The position numbers and the translations under genes are program-made. A stretch of 64,000 nt of DNA, from contig CAZJUR010000003.1 in NCBI GenBank assembly GCA_964549525.1, positions 9,750 through 73,749 of the forward strand. The letters run 5' to 3'. A model generated the notes under the pieces. That model was not told where the DNA came from, ran no database searches, and saw nothing but the letters and a program-made list of their open reading frames with translations. The first letter of the stretch is position 1. The number at the start of each line of letters is the position of its first letter. This DNA comes from CAZJUR01 sp964549525 (GTDB lineage: Bacteria > Patescibacteriota > Saccharimonadia > Saccharimonadales > Saccharimonadaceae). This document shows positions 8,135 through 15,583 of this stretch, in pieces.

Positions 8135-9235
8135 ATGCCTCAGCGGCAAACACGGACAAAAACAAAAAAAAATTCGCTTTCTTCTCGCATACGAAAACCG
8201 CAATATAAATCATCTATCAAAAAACATTCCATTTTATATAAAAAGATCTCATCATTTTCTCGCCCTATACTCCAAAAAAGACGTGGGTGGCTAGACCGTC
8301 GCTCGCATCATAGTTTTCGACTAACCTCACGACGTGATTATATTCGTTCTCTCAATTTACCGGGATATTGGTCGTTTACGAACGAAGTTCGACGTTTTTT
8401 ATGGGTGCATAAGCGGCTTTTTGTAAAATTTATCGTGACTTTTTCTGTGTTTATTGCTCTTACGATTGGTCTCATGTCTCAAGAAAATTATACGACGCTT
8501 CGAGATAGTGTCAATAATATTGGCGAAACGGTACTGGAAGGAAATGTCGGACAGTTTGGACAAAATATTGCTATTTTTTCCGGAGTACTGGTTGGGACAC
8601 TGAACGCGCCATTGTCTGAAGGGCAACAAGTATACTACGGACTCTTGGTGCTACTTGGATGGCTAACGATGGTATGGCTTTTGAGACAACTTATGGCAGG
8701 TCATACCAAGCTTAAACTCAGAGATGGCATCTATAGTTCTGCCTCACCGCTCGTATCAACTTTTTTAATTTTTCTTTTAATCCTCATCCAAATTATCCCG
8801 TTTGCATTGGCGCTTATTGCCTATGGCGCAGCAGAAAGCGTCGATGTGTTTGATGATACACTGTTTACAACTTTTTTCTGGATCGTAGAAATTATTTTAG
8901 TAACCCTATCGTTGTATTGGTTGAGTAGTTCTTTGTTTGCAGCAATTATTATTACACTACCCGGAATGTACCCCTGGCAAGCCATTAAAGCAGCCAGTGA
9001 TGTGGTAGTAGGACGACGACTCCGAATTTTATATCGTATACTCTGGATGTTATTTATCAATATACTCGTATGGGGAATTATCTTGATACCAATTATATTT
9101 ATAGATGGTTTACTCAAATTAACTTGGTTACCACTAATTCCGTTAACAGTACTTGTGTTGTCTTCTATAACATTGGTTTTTAATAGCAGTTACCTCTATA
9201 TCTTATACCGAAAGGTTGTAGATAATGACGAATGA
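8135..9235 (+). CDS. Polytopic membrane protein with basic N-terminus
   Basis: 366 aa, family not recognised. The first 95 or so residues are very basic and probably cytoplasmic. At least six hydrophobic segments follow, including FIVTFSVFIALTIGL, GLLVLLGWLTMVWLL, LIFLLILIQIIPFALAL and a C-terminal WLPLIPLTVLVLSSITL. It starts directly after htpX and its end overlaps the ligA start by 11 nt, so it is translationally coupled to both. The ATG at 8135 is preferred to 8117, which would lie inside htpX. No catalytic motif was seen. Confidence 0.7.
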   Translation: MPQRQTRTKTKKNSLSSRIRKPQYKSSIKKHSILYKKISSFSRPILQKRRGWLDRRSHHSFRLTSRRDYIRSLNLPGYWSFTNEVRRFLWVHKRLFVKFIVTFSVFIALTIGLMSQENYTTLRDSVNNIGETVLEGNVGQFGQNIAIFSGVLVGTLNAPLSEGQQVYYGLLVLLGWLTMVWLLRQLMAGHTKLKLRDGIYSSASPLVSTFLIFLLILIQIIPFALALIAYGAAESVDVFDDTLFTTFFWIVEIILVTLSLYWLSSSLFAAIIITLPGMYPWQAIKAASDVVVGRRLRILYRILWMLFINILVWGIILIPIIFIDGLLKLTWLPLIPLTVLVLSSITLVFNSSYLYILYRKVVDNDE

Positions 9236-11234
9236 TGAATACACCCGCATCCAACAACTAAAAGAATTACTTCAGCAATATAGTTATGAATATCATGTCC
9301 AAGACAAGCCGTCTGTGAGTGATGCCATATATGATGGGCTCTTTCAAGAACTAAAAAAACTTGAAGCACGCCACCCAGACTATGTAACTCCAGATAGTCC
9401 TACTCAGCGAGTAGGCAGTGAACTAAAAGGTGGTTTTAAAAAAGTAGCCCATAGCTCACGCATGTTGAGTCTCAATGATGTCTTTGGGCGAGAAGATGTT
9501 GAAGCATGGCTAAAACGCATCGATAAATTGCTGCCTGGTGTTTCCCATGAATTTTTCTGTGATCTTAAAATGGATGGGCTAGCATGTGCACTAGTATATC
9601 AAGACGGAGTGTTCTCTCAAGCTATTACTAGAGGCGACAGCTACATAGGTGAAGACGTGACGGCCAACGTACGGACAATTCAAAGTGTTCCCTTGCGACT
9701 CAGAAGTTCAAAAAAATTCTCTCATTTTCTCCGAGGACGTACCGAAATACGTGGCGAAATTGTTATGCTAAAAAAAGATTTTGAAACATTGAATCAAAAA
9801 CGTGCAAAAGCGAACCAGCCGCTCTATGCAAATCCGCGTAATTTAGCTGCCGGTACGATCAGGCAACTTGATCCAAAACTTGTGGCCCAACGTCCGCTCA
9901 CATTTATTGCCTATGATATTTTACGAGAAAATACCGAAGAAATAGCTACTCATATGATGGGATACCAAGCACTAACTGAGCTAGGAATACGTCGAAACCA
10001 ACAAGCAGCGGTTTTTGATTCACTGGCGAAAGTGATGCACTTTGTTGATGTGTGGGATAGTCAGCGACAGACATTGCCATTTCATACTGACGGTTTAGTG
10101 ATTAAAGTCAATGATCGGCAAGCGTATACAGATCTTGGAATTGTCGGCAAGCAGCCGCGTGCAGCTGTAGCGTATAAGTACGCCGCTGAGCAAGCAACCA
10201 CTATTGTAAAAGATATCGTTATTTCGATTGGACGAACCGGTGCGGCCACCCCAGTGGCAGTGTTTGACCCAGTCCAAATTGCGGGCACTACCGTTCAACA
10301 TGCAAGTTTACACAATGCTGATGAAATTGCTCGGAAAGATGTACGACGCGGCGACACAGTGGTTATATTTAAAGCTGGTGATATCATCCCACAAGTTGAA
10401 CATGTCGTCAGGGAACTTCGACCTAAAGGTGCTCGAAAAATTGATTACCAAAAAGAGCTAGCCCGGCAATATCCAGAGCTAACATTTGAACGATCAAATG
10501 GTGAAGCGGTTTATCGCGTCAAAGGCGCAACTGGTCCGCTGCTCCTCAAACGTGCGGTTCAACATTTCGCCAGCAAAGGTGCGCTCGATATTGATACGCT
10601 GGGTGAAAAAAATGTTGTTGCATTGGTTGATGCGGGGCTTATCGGCGATTTAGCAGATATATATACCTTACAAAAAAATGATCTTATGCGTCTTGAACGA
10701 TTTGCAGAAATTTCAGCCCAAAAATTAGTCGACGCTATTGCGGGTAAAATACATCCACCGCTTGAAAAGTTCGTGTATGGACTGGGTATTCGTCATGTCG
10801 GTACACAAACCGCAATTGATCTTGTCGAACATTTTCAATCGCTTGACGCACTGCAAAACGCTACGATCGAGGAATTACAAACCGTAGAAGGCGTTGGTGA
10901 GATTGTCGCTGAAAGTATCGTGGCGTGGTTTGCCGATCCGGATAATGGGGCTTTACTCAGAAAATTTGAACAATTAGATGTCACGCCATTTTTCAAAAAG
11001 AAATCAGGCAAACTTGCTAGTCAACGTTTTGTTATTACTGGTACACTTGAGACAATGAGTCGAGACGAAGCCGCCGACAAAATTCGTGCGCTTGGCGGCA
11101 CATTTCAGACTACGGTCGGCAAAGACACAACATACCTGGTTGTTGGCGGCAAAATGGGTGCCAGCAAACTCAAAAAAGCCGAAAAGTATAACACTACTAT
11201 TATTAATGAAGAAGAGTTTAGGAAATTATTGTGA
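9225..11234 (+). CDS. ligA: NAD-dependent DNA ligase lacking zinc-finger cysteines
   Basis: 669 aa, normal length. It seals nicks in replication and repair using NAD+. Domain order is complete: NAD-binding Ia, adenylation domain with active-site lysine in CDLKMDGLACAL, OB fold (KAGDIIPQVEHVV), helix-hairpin-helix repeats (VEGVGEIVAESIVAWF) and C-terminal BRCT domain (RFVITGTLETMSRDEAADKI). The tetracysteine zinc finger expected between the OB fold and the HhH domain has no cysteine at all: the only two cysteines in the protein flank the active-site lysine. The surrounding GEAVYRVKGATGP and HFASKGALDIDTLGEK still align to the family. Confidence 0.96.
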   Translation: MTNDEYTRIQQLKELLQQYSYEYHVQDKPSVSDAIYDGLFQELKKLEARHPDYVTPDSPTQRVGSELKGGFKKVAHSSRMLSLNDVFGREDVEAWLKRIDKLLPGVSHEFFCDLKMDGLACALVYQDGVFSQAITRGDSYIGEDVTANVRTIQSVPLRLRSSKKFSHFLRGRTEIRGEIVMLKKDFETLNQKRAKANQPLYANPRNLAAGTIRQLDPKLVAQRPLTFIAYDILRENTEEIATHMMGYQALTELGIRRNQQAAVFDSLAKVMHFVDVWDSQRQTLPFHTDGLVIKVNDRQAYTDLGIVGKQPRAAVAYKYAAEQATTIVKDIVISIGRTGAATPVAVFDPVQIAGTTVQHASLHNADEIARKDVRRGDTVVIFKAGDIIPQVEHVVRELRPKGARKIDYQKELARQYPELTFERSNGEAVYRVKGATGPLLLKRAVQHFASKGALDIDTLGEKNVVALVDAGLIGDLADIYTLQKNDLMRLERFAEISAQKLVDAIAGKIHPPLEKFVYGLGIRHVGTQTAIDLVEHFQSLDALQNATIEELQTVEGVGEIVAESIVAWFADPDNGALLRKFEQLDVTPFFKKKSGKLASQRFVITGTLETMSRDEAADKIRALGGTFQTTVGKDTTYLVVGGKMGASKLKKAEKYNTTIINEEEFRKLL

Positions 11235-11261
11235 AAAAAATTCTTGAGGTAAATAGAGATA

Positions 11262-11488
11262 ATGACTAATTTACCTGAGATTGAAAAAGGAATATATCGT
11301 CACAACAAAAAGAAGTACTTGGCGTGGCATTGCAGACGGAGACAAATGAACCACTAGTGATTTATCGGCCGCTCTATGAGAATGAATATGAACTTTTCGC
11401 TCGTTCGTACACTGTATTTATAGAGCTAGTAGAGATTGATGGTAAACAAGTACCTCGTTTCGAGAAGATACCGAGTGAATTAGAATAA
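11262..11488 (+). pseudogene. DUF1653 family gene, frameshifted
   Basis: Two frames together encode a DUF1653 protein. Frame one from ATG 11262 reads MTNLPEIEKGIYRHNKKK and then runs off into a stop; the next frame reads EVLGVALQTETNEPLVIYRP, then ELFARSYTVFIELVEIDG and KQVPRFEKIPSELE to TAA 11486-11488. The family normally reads YRHYKGxxYEVLGVA across the join, so a few residues were lost in an A-rich run near 11302-11308. DUF1653 proteins are about 70 aa and of unknown function. A sequencing error in the A run, or programmed frameshifting, are alternatives. Confidence 0.7.
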
Positions 11489-11953
11489 TTTAGCGATTTC
11501 TTGAAACTGCAAACGTAAACGATCAACATCTTTTGCCGGTGCGATAATTGTTTCTTTAATGGATTTCTCTCCCCCGCGAATATACCGCCACATAATATAT
11601 GTAGCTAGACCGAGCGGGGTACGTTTAATTGAAGAAAGTGCCATGTATTTAATGCTAAATTCATTGATAAAATGGTTGATCTGCTGGCGCTCTTTTTTAT
11701 CAAGACGACGAGGAAGTATCCGTTGAATAATCAAATGAGTGAAAAAACCCCCTAAACCAATAATACATATAAGTGGTATTACAAAAATAAGTCCGATAAT
11801 CCATAAAAGATCAACCCTGAGAAGTAAATATAAAAAAAGAAAAAAGAGTAATCCCAGAACAATAAGTACCACAATGATGACTTTAAATATATATTGCCGA
11901 ATCATGGTGGCGGCAATTGCACGAGCAGCTGAAATTGATTGGTATGATTGCAT
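11480..11953 (-). CDS. Small membrane protein, two transmembrane segments
   Basis: 157 aa, family not recognised. Two long hydrophobic helices (about residues 22-46 and 52-78) are followed by a basic cytoplasmic domain with RRLDKKERQQINHFINEF. I start at ATG 11953, which has a GAGAGGAAAT site directly upstream, rather than the GTG four codons earlier. A TATAAT-like box lies a few bases further up. Its stop overlaps the end of the DUF1653 pseudogene by 9 nt on the other strand. Confidence 0.7.
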   Translation of the reverse strand: MQSYQSISAARAIAATMIRQYIFKVIIVVLIVLGLLFFLFLYLLLRVDLLWIIGLIFVIPLICIIGLGGFFTHLIIQRILPRRLDKKERQQINHFINEFSIKYMALSSIKRTPLGLATYIMWRYIRGGEKSIKETIIAPAKDVDRLRLQFQEIAKLF

Positions 11954-11986
11954 ATTTCCTCTCACAAGTATTATATATGAAAATCA

Positions 11987-12016
11987 AAAACATCTCGTCG
12001 TAAAACGAGATGTTTT
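11987..12016. terminator. Bidirectional intrinsic terminator
   Basis: Perfect 12-bp stem (11987-11998 with 12005-12016) and a 6-nt loop. It is A-rich on one flank and T-rich on the other, so it can end transcription of the RRM gene on the reverse strand. Confidence 0.75.
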
Positions 12017-12030
12017 CGTATTAAAAAAGC

Positions 12031-12285
12031 CTAGCCTTCTTTCGGTCGAGCTTCATTAACGGTGATGTTACGTCCATCAAGATCGCTATTGTTAAGCTTT
12101 TCAATTGCGGATTTTGCATCATCATCGTTTGCAAATTCGACAAAGCCAAAGCCACGTGAACGACCAGTTTCTCGGTCAGTGATAACACGTGCGCTTTCTA
12201 CAGTTCCAACTGTTTCGAAATGAGCTTTTAATCCATCATCTGTGGTAGCCCATGCGAGGCTACCTACGAATAGTTTTGTTGCCAT
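12031..12285 (-). CDS. Single-RRM RNA-binding protein
   Basis: 84 aa, a single RNA-recognition motif and little else. RNP2 is KLFVGSLAW (residues 4-12) and RNP1 is RGFGFVEFA (residues 44-52). Proteins of this kind in bacteria resemble glycine-rich or cold-induced RNA-binding proteins and bind single-stranded RNA as chaperones. AAGGAA lies before the ATG. The 150-200 nt upstream contain no gene on this strand and may be a long leader. A terminator lies 15 nt beyond the stop. Confidence 0.92.
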   Translation of the reverse strand: MATKLFVGSLAWATTDDGLKAHFETVGTVESARVITDRETGRSRGFGFVEFANDDDAKSAIEKLNNSDLDGRNITVNEARPKEG

Positions 12286-12428
12286 ACTAAATTCCTTTTC
12301 ATACTATTTATCGTCAGATCGACCCGTCGATATCATTTATGAAAAGAATGCCTTTTCGGATACTAACTTCTGCACGCTCTTATTTAAACACACTTGCGCT
12401 TTAAAAGATAGAGGAGACGGCAAAGTGC

Positions 12429-12457
12429 TTGCGTTTTAAATTACATTGTAGGATAAT
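12429..12457 (+). promoter_or_regulatory. Promoter of a candidate small RNA
   Basis: TTGCGT (12429-12434), 17-nt spacer, GATAAT (12452-12457). It points into a gene-free stretch that ends in an intrinsic terminator at 12561-12586. Confidence 0.5.
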
Positions 12458-12463
12458 AAAGGT

Positions 12464-12586
12464 GCTCGCTGGTGCGCATCGAGGCAATTTGCGCATTTAA
12501 AAACAAACATTCCCTGAAACAAACTGCCTCAGGGTGGGCGCGCAGCAGCAGTACTAATCGCCATCTCTTTTAAAGAGGTGGTTTTT
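12464..12586 (+). ncRNA. Candidate small non-coding RNA of about 125 nt
   Basis: This stretch has a promoter at one end, a terminator at the other and no plausible ORF. Inside are two stem-loops with 11-nt loops: TGCGCA (12473-12478, 12490-12495) and CCCTGA/TCAGGG (12512-12517, 12529-12534). The terminator stem is CCATCTC (12561-12567) with GAGGTGG (12575-12581), followed by five T. I could not match it to SRP RNA, tmRNA, 6S RNA or RNase P RNA. It may instead be an independent leader ahead of tRNA-Ala. Confidence 0.45.
12561..12586 (+). terminator. Intrinsic terminator upstream of tRNA-Ala
   Basis: Seven-bp stem with one G-T pair, 7-nt loop, then TTTTT (12582-12586). A TAAAAT box at 12591-12596 then starts the tRNA 10 nt later. 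Confidence 0.7.
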
Positions 12587-12606
12587 AGTTTAAAATAAAG
12601 AACATT

Positions 12607-12683
12607 GGGGATATAGCTCAGTTGATTAGAGCGCTACGCTGGCAGCGTAGAGGTCGAGGGTTTGAGTCCCTCTATCTCCACCA
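12607..12683 (+). tRNA. tRNA-Ala (anticodon GGC)
   Basis: A 77-nt cloverleaf with encoded CCA. Acceptor stem GGGGATA pairs with TATCTCC; the anticodon loop is CTGGCAG, giving GGC; the T-loop is within GGGTTTGAGTCCC. The CCA end is at 12681-12683. Confidence 0.95.
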
Positions 12684-12696
12684 ATTAGTATTCTGT

Positions 12697-12702
12697 TATA
12701 AT
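12697..12702 (+). promoter_or_regulatory. Leaderless-type -10 box of the Mur ligase gene
   Basis: TATAAT ends 10 nt before ATG 12713, so the predicted transcript start falls within a few bases of the start codon. There is no room for a Shine-Dalgarno site. It represents a class seen at over 20 genes in the window. Confidence 0.7.
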
Positions 12703-12712
12703 CATAACTAAT

Positions 12713-13999
12713 ATGCTCAAGCAACACATTCAAAAAATTCTCGAAAAATATACAAAAAAATATATAAAGAAATTTCAGCCAAAACTTATTTTAGTGGCCG
12801 GTAGTGTCGGTAAAACAACTACGAAACTTGCCATTGCGACTGTGCTAAATGAAAAATATCGTGTTCGAGTTCATCCGGGTAATCATAATACGCACTTGAG
12901 TGTGCCGCTCGCGATTCTTGGTATTAATTATCCTGAAAATATTCGCTCCTGGCGTGAGTGGTGGAAGGTGCGAAAAGCAGCAAAACAACGTCTCAAGCAG
13001 AAAGAAGCTGATTGTGATGTCATCGTCCAAGAACTCGGGACAGACTCACCGGGTGATGTCATGCATTTTGGGACATACTTATATGCTGATGTTGCGGTCG
13101 TGACGGCAGTTAGTCCAGAGCATATGGCGTATTTTAAGACGATGGATGTGGTCGCGCAAGAAGAACTGGCCGTCAGTCAATTTGCAAAAGTAACTGCCAT
13201 TAATCATGATGATATTAGTAAAGAATTTGCTCAATACATGCAAACTCCTACGTTTGTTACCTATGGACTGGATGAATCGGCTGAATATAAAATTGAAGTT
13301 ACTGAAGCTTCAAAAAATGGCTTAACTGGCATATTTAAATCACCTGGCGATAATCAAGTTTCGATCGAACTTTCACTGATTAGCGATGCTGGTGCCAAAG
13401 CAGCTGCAGCTGCTGGATTTGTGGGACTTCACCTCAACATGTCCTTAACAGAAATAGCGGCGGGAATTGCAAAAATTACTGCTGCACCTGGTCGTATGAA
13501 TGTTTTGCGTGGTCTAAAAGACTCTATTATCATCGATGATACATATAACTCAAGTCCACTTGCGGTCGAAGCGGCGTTAAAAACAATCTATCGTCTCGAC
13601 GCGCCGCAGCGAATCGTTATTTTAGGTGACATGAATGAACTTGGAGACACTTCTCAGCAAGAGCATGAAAAAATAGCGACTTTTATCGATCCAGAATTGG
13701 TCCAATATCTTGTTACTATAGGCAAAGAAACAAAACAATATACTGCACCGGCTGCACTTCGTCGTGGGGTGCCTACCAAAAGCTTCGATGACCCACTTTC
13801 AGCTGGCGCATTTGTTCACTCCATCCTGCAGGATAATGCCATCGTACTGGCAAAAGGTTCTCAAAACGGTATCTTTGCTGAGGAAGCGGTCAAGATTATT
13901 CTCCACGATGAAGATAAAGACCAATGGAATCTTGTGCGTCAGACAGACGATTGGCTACAAGAAAAGCAAAAGCAATTTGAAAAATTTAAAGATGCTTGA
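12713..13999 (+). CDS. Mur ligase family protein (MurF-like)
   Basis: 428 aa. ATP-dependent ligase of the peptidoglycan precursor family. The P-loop is GSVGKTTTKLAIATVL near residue 30, much closer to the N-terminus than in full-length MurF, so the UDP-sugar-binding N-terminal domain is missing. The central domain has PGNHNTHLSVPLAILG and VTAVSPEHMAYF, and the C-terminal domain has DDTYNSSPLAVEAAL and ILGDMNELGD, which is closest to MurF. It probably adds an amino acid or dipeptide to a cell-wall precursor, but the substrate may differ from that of MurF. Leaderless promoter; no neighbours of the cell-wall cluster are present. Confidence 0.85.
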   Translation: MLKQHIQKILEKYTKKYIKKFQPKLILVAGSVGKTTTKLAIATVLNEKYRVRVHPGNHNTHLSVPLAILGINYPENIRSWREWWKVRKAAKQRLKQKEADCDVIVQELGTDSPGDVMHFGTYLYADVAVVTAVSPEHMAYFKTMDVVAQEELAVSQFAKVTAINHDDISKEFAQYMQTPTFVTYGLDESAEYKIEVTEASKNGLTGIFKSPGDNQVSIELSLISDAGAKAAAAAGFVGLHLNMSLTEIAAGIAKITAAPGRMNVLRGLKDSIIIDDTYNSSPLAVEAALKTIYRLDAPQRIVILGDMNELGDTSQQEHEKIATFIDPELVQYLVTIGKETKQYTAPAALRRGVPTKSFDDPLSAGAFVHSILQDNAIVLAKGSQNGIFAEEAVKIILHDEDKDQWNLVRQTDDWLQEKQKQFEKFKDA

Positions 14000-14043
14000 T
14001 ATTCTTGTTCCATACAGACAAATAACACAAAAAAGGAAATCAC

Positions 14044-15483
14044 ATGCCTCCTCGAGACATACCAGCGACTGATTCTACAGCAGATTCATTAACTCCTTAT
14101 CCATCTCCTCCTCATGCGACAACTCAGCAAAATATAATTACTCCATCTGCACCATCGGAAAATCCTTTGCCCACTACTGATTATCAAGCCTCACGAAGCA
14201 CATCTATAGATGAGCCTGTAGCCTCAATCCCCATCAATCAGACTAACCAGCCGGTGGCCGATCTTGACATACAATATGATGTCCAAACTCCCCCCCAGCC
14301 CGAGACGCCTATTTCCTCCACGCCAACACCTAATTCTTCTCTTACTCCAGCATCTCAATCGTCTTCTCCGGATAAACCAGCGCATTCAAAGAAGAAAAAG
14401 ATCTTGTTTATTGGTGCCATCGCGAGTGTTTTATTGCTTGTACTAGGCGGTGGATTTGCAGTTTATGCGGCATTTATAAGCAACCCTCAAGTGGTTTTAA
14501 ATGACGTTGTCAAAAATACTCTGACATCAAATACTTTTATAAACTCTGGCAAAGTACGGATAAAATCCGAACAAGAAAATATGCAAGGCCTTATGAATCT
14601 CACCTTCACTAACAAAGCAGATACCCTCAAAACGATTGGATCATTCGGAGTCAATGCAGATGTGAAATACAATGATTTCAAGATAAATATCAGTGGCGAT
14701 GCAATGGTAACAAATAGCAATAATCTCTATGTAAAATTTAACAACGCCGCAAAAACATATGACACCGTGTTTGCAGCCTTTGGCGAATCATATACGGATT
14801 CACCAGAATTTTCTCAAGCAGCGGAAAAAATGAAGGCAATTATCAAAAAAATTGACGGACGCTGGATTAAGTTAGAGGATAGTGGGAATCAAATAAAACA
14901 AACGAGAAAAGCATTTCAAAAAGCAGCTCAGTGCACTCGTAATGCAGTAGATAAATTATATGAAGATCGTAAACAGTACGACGAAATTCAGAAAGCGTTT
15001 CTCAAGCACCAATTTATAGAATTAAAATCAACAGGAAATAGTGAAACTATCAACAATATCGATAGCGTTGAATATAAGCCAGTTTATAGCGCAGCGAAAT
15101 CAAACAAATTTGGTAAAGCTATAGAAAAATCATCGTTTACAAAAAACATTGATAAATGTTTTAATCCGTCATATGATCAAACTCAAGAAGAAGGTGAGAA
15201 ATATAACGCATCAACAGAAGAAATAAGAGAATCACAAAAACAATTTGATAACGCCAATATCAGAGTGTGGATCGGACGGTGGGATCATAGGATACATAAA
15301 ATTACATCTAGTAGCTACGATAATAATACTAAAACTTCAAATGATTTTGATATGAATATTACTCAGAATAAAGTCGTAAATATCGCTGATCCGCAAGACG
15401 CATTAAACTATAAAGAACTCGAAAGCGACTTCCAAGCCCTTTTTCAAGATCCTGGCATAAATCCTGCGATTTCGACTACTTAA
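14044..15483 (+). CDS. Membrane-anchored surface protein with Pro/Ser/Thr-rich N-terminus
   Basis: 479 aa, not recognised. The first 115 residues are low-complexity and rich in P, S and T, followed by KKKKILFIGAIASVLLLVLG, a single membrane helix near residues 118-143, then an outer domain of about 335 aa. The outer part has LppX-like alternating strands (VKYNDFKINISGDAMVTNSN) and two cysteines in the middle. It starts after AAAAAGGAAATCAC and probably is co-transcribed with the Mur ligase 44 nt upstream. Architecture (low-complexity cytoplasmic tail, one helix, outer domain) recurs in other proteins here. Confidence 0.75.
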   Translation: MPPRDIPATDSTADSLTPYPSPPHATTQQNIITPSAPSENPLPTTDYQASRSTSIDEPVASIPINQTNQPVADLDIQYDVQTPPQPETPISSTPTPNSSLTPASQSSSPDKPAHSKKKKILFIGAIASVLLLVLGGGFAVYAAFISNPQVVLNDVVKNTLTSNTFINSGKVRIKSEQENMQGLMNLTFTNKADTLKTIGSFGVNADVKYNDFKINISGDAMVTNSNNLYVKFNNAAKTYDTVFAAFGESYTDSPEFSQAAEKMKAIIKKIDGRWIKLEDSGNQIKQTRKAFQKAAQCTRNAVDKLYEDRKQYDEIQKAFLKHQFIELKSTGNSETINNIDSVEYKPVYSAAKSNKFGKAIEKSSFTKNIDKCFNPSYDQTQEEGEKYNASTEEIRESQKQFDNANIRVWIGRWDHRIHKITSSSYDNNTKTSNDFDMNITQNKVVNIADPQDALNYKELESDFQALFQDPGINPAISTT

Positions 15484-15569
15484 GATACAGCTTCTCATTC
15501 TAAAATAAACTATACCAATACGTCTAACTACACAAAGTGATGCGAGATTACAAGTGCCATCTTCTCTGT

Positions 15570-15575
15570 TATAAT
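15570..15575 (+). promoter_or_regulatory. Leaderless-type -10 box of leuS
   Basis: TATAAT ends 8 nt before the leuS ATG at 15584. No Shine-Dalgarno site is present between them. Confidence 0.7.
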
Positions 15576-15583
15576 AAAAAGTA

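Noticed and set aside
12464..12586. SRP RNA, tmRNA or 6S RNA identity for the candidate small RNA
   Set aside because: The conserved GGAAGG tetraloop region of SRP RNA, the tRNA-like ends of tmRNA and the long bubble of 6S RNA are not visible.
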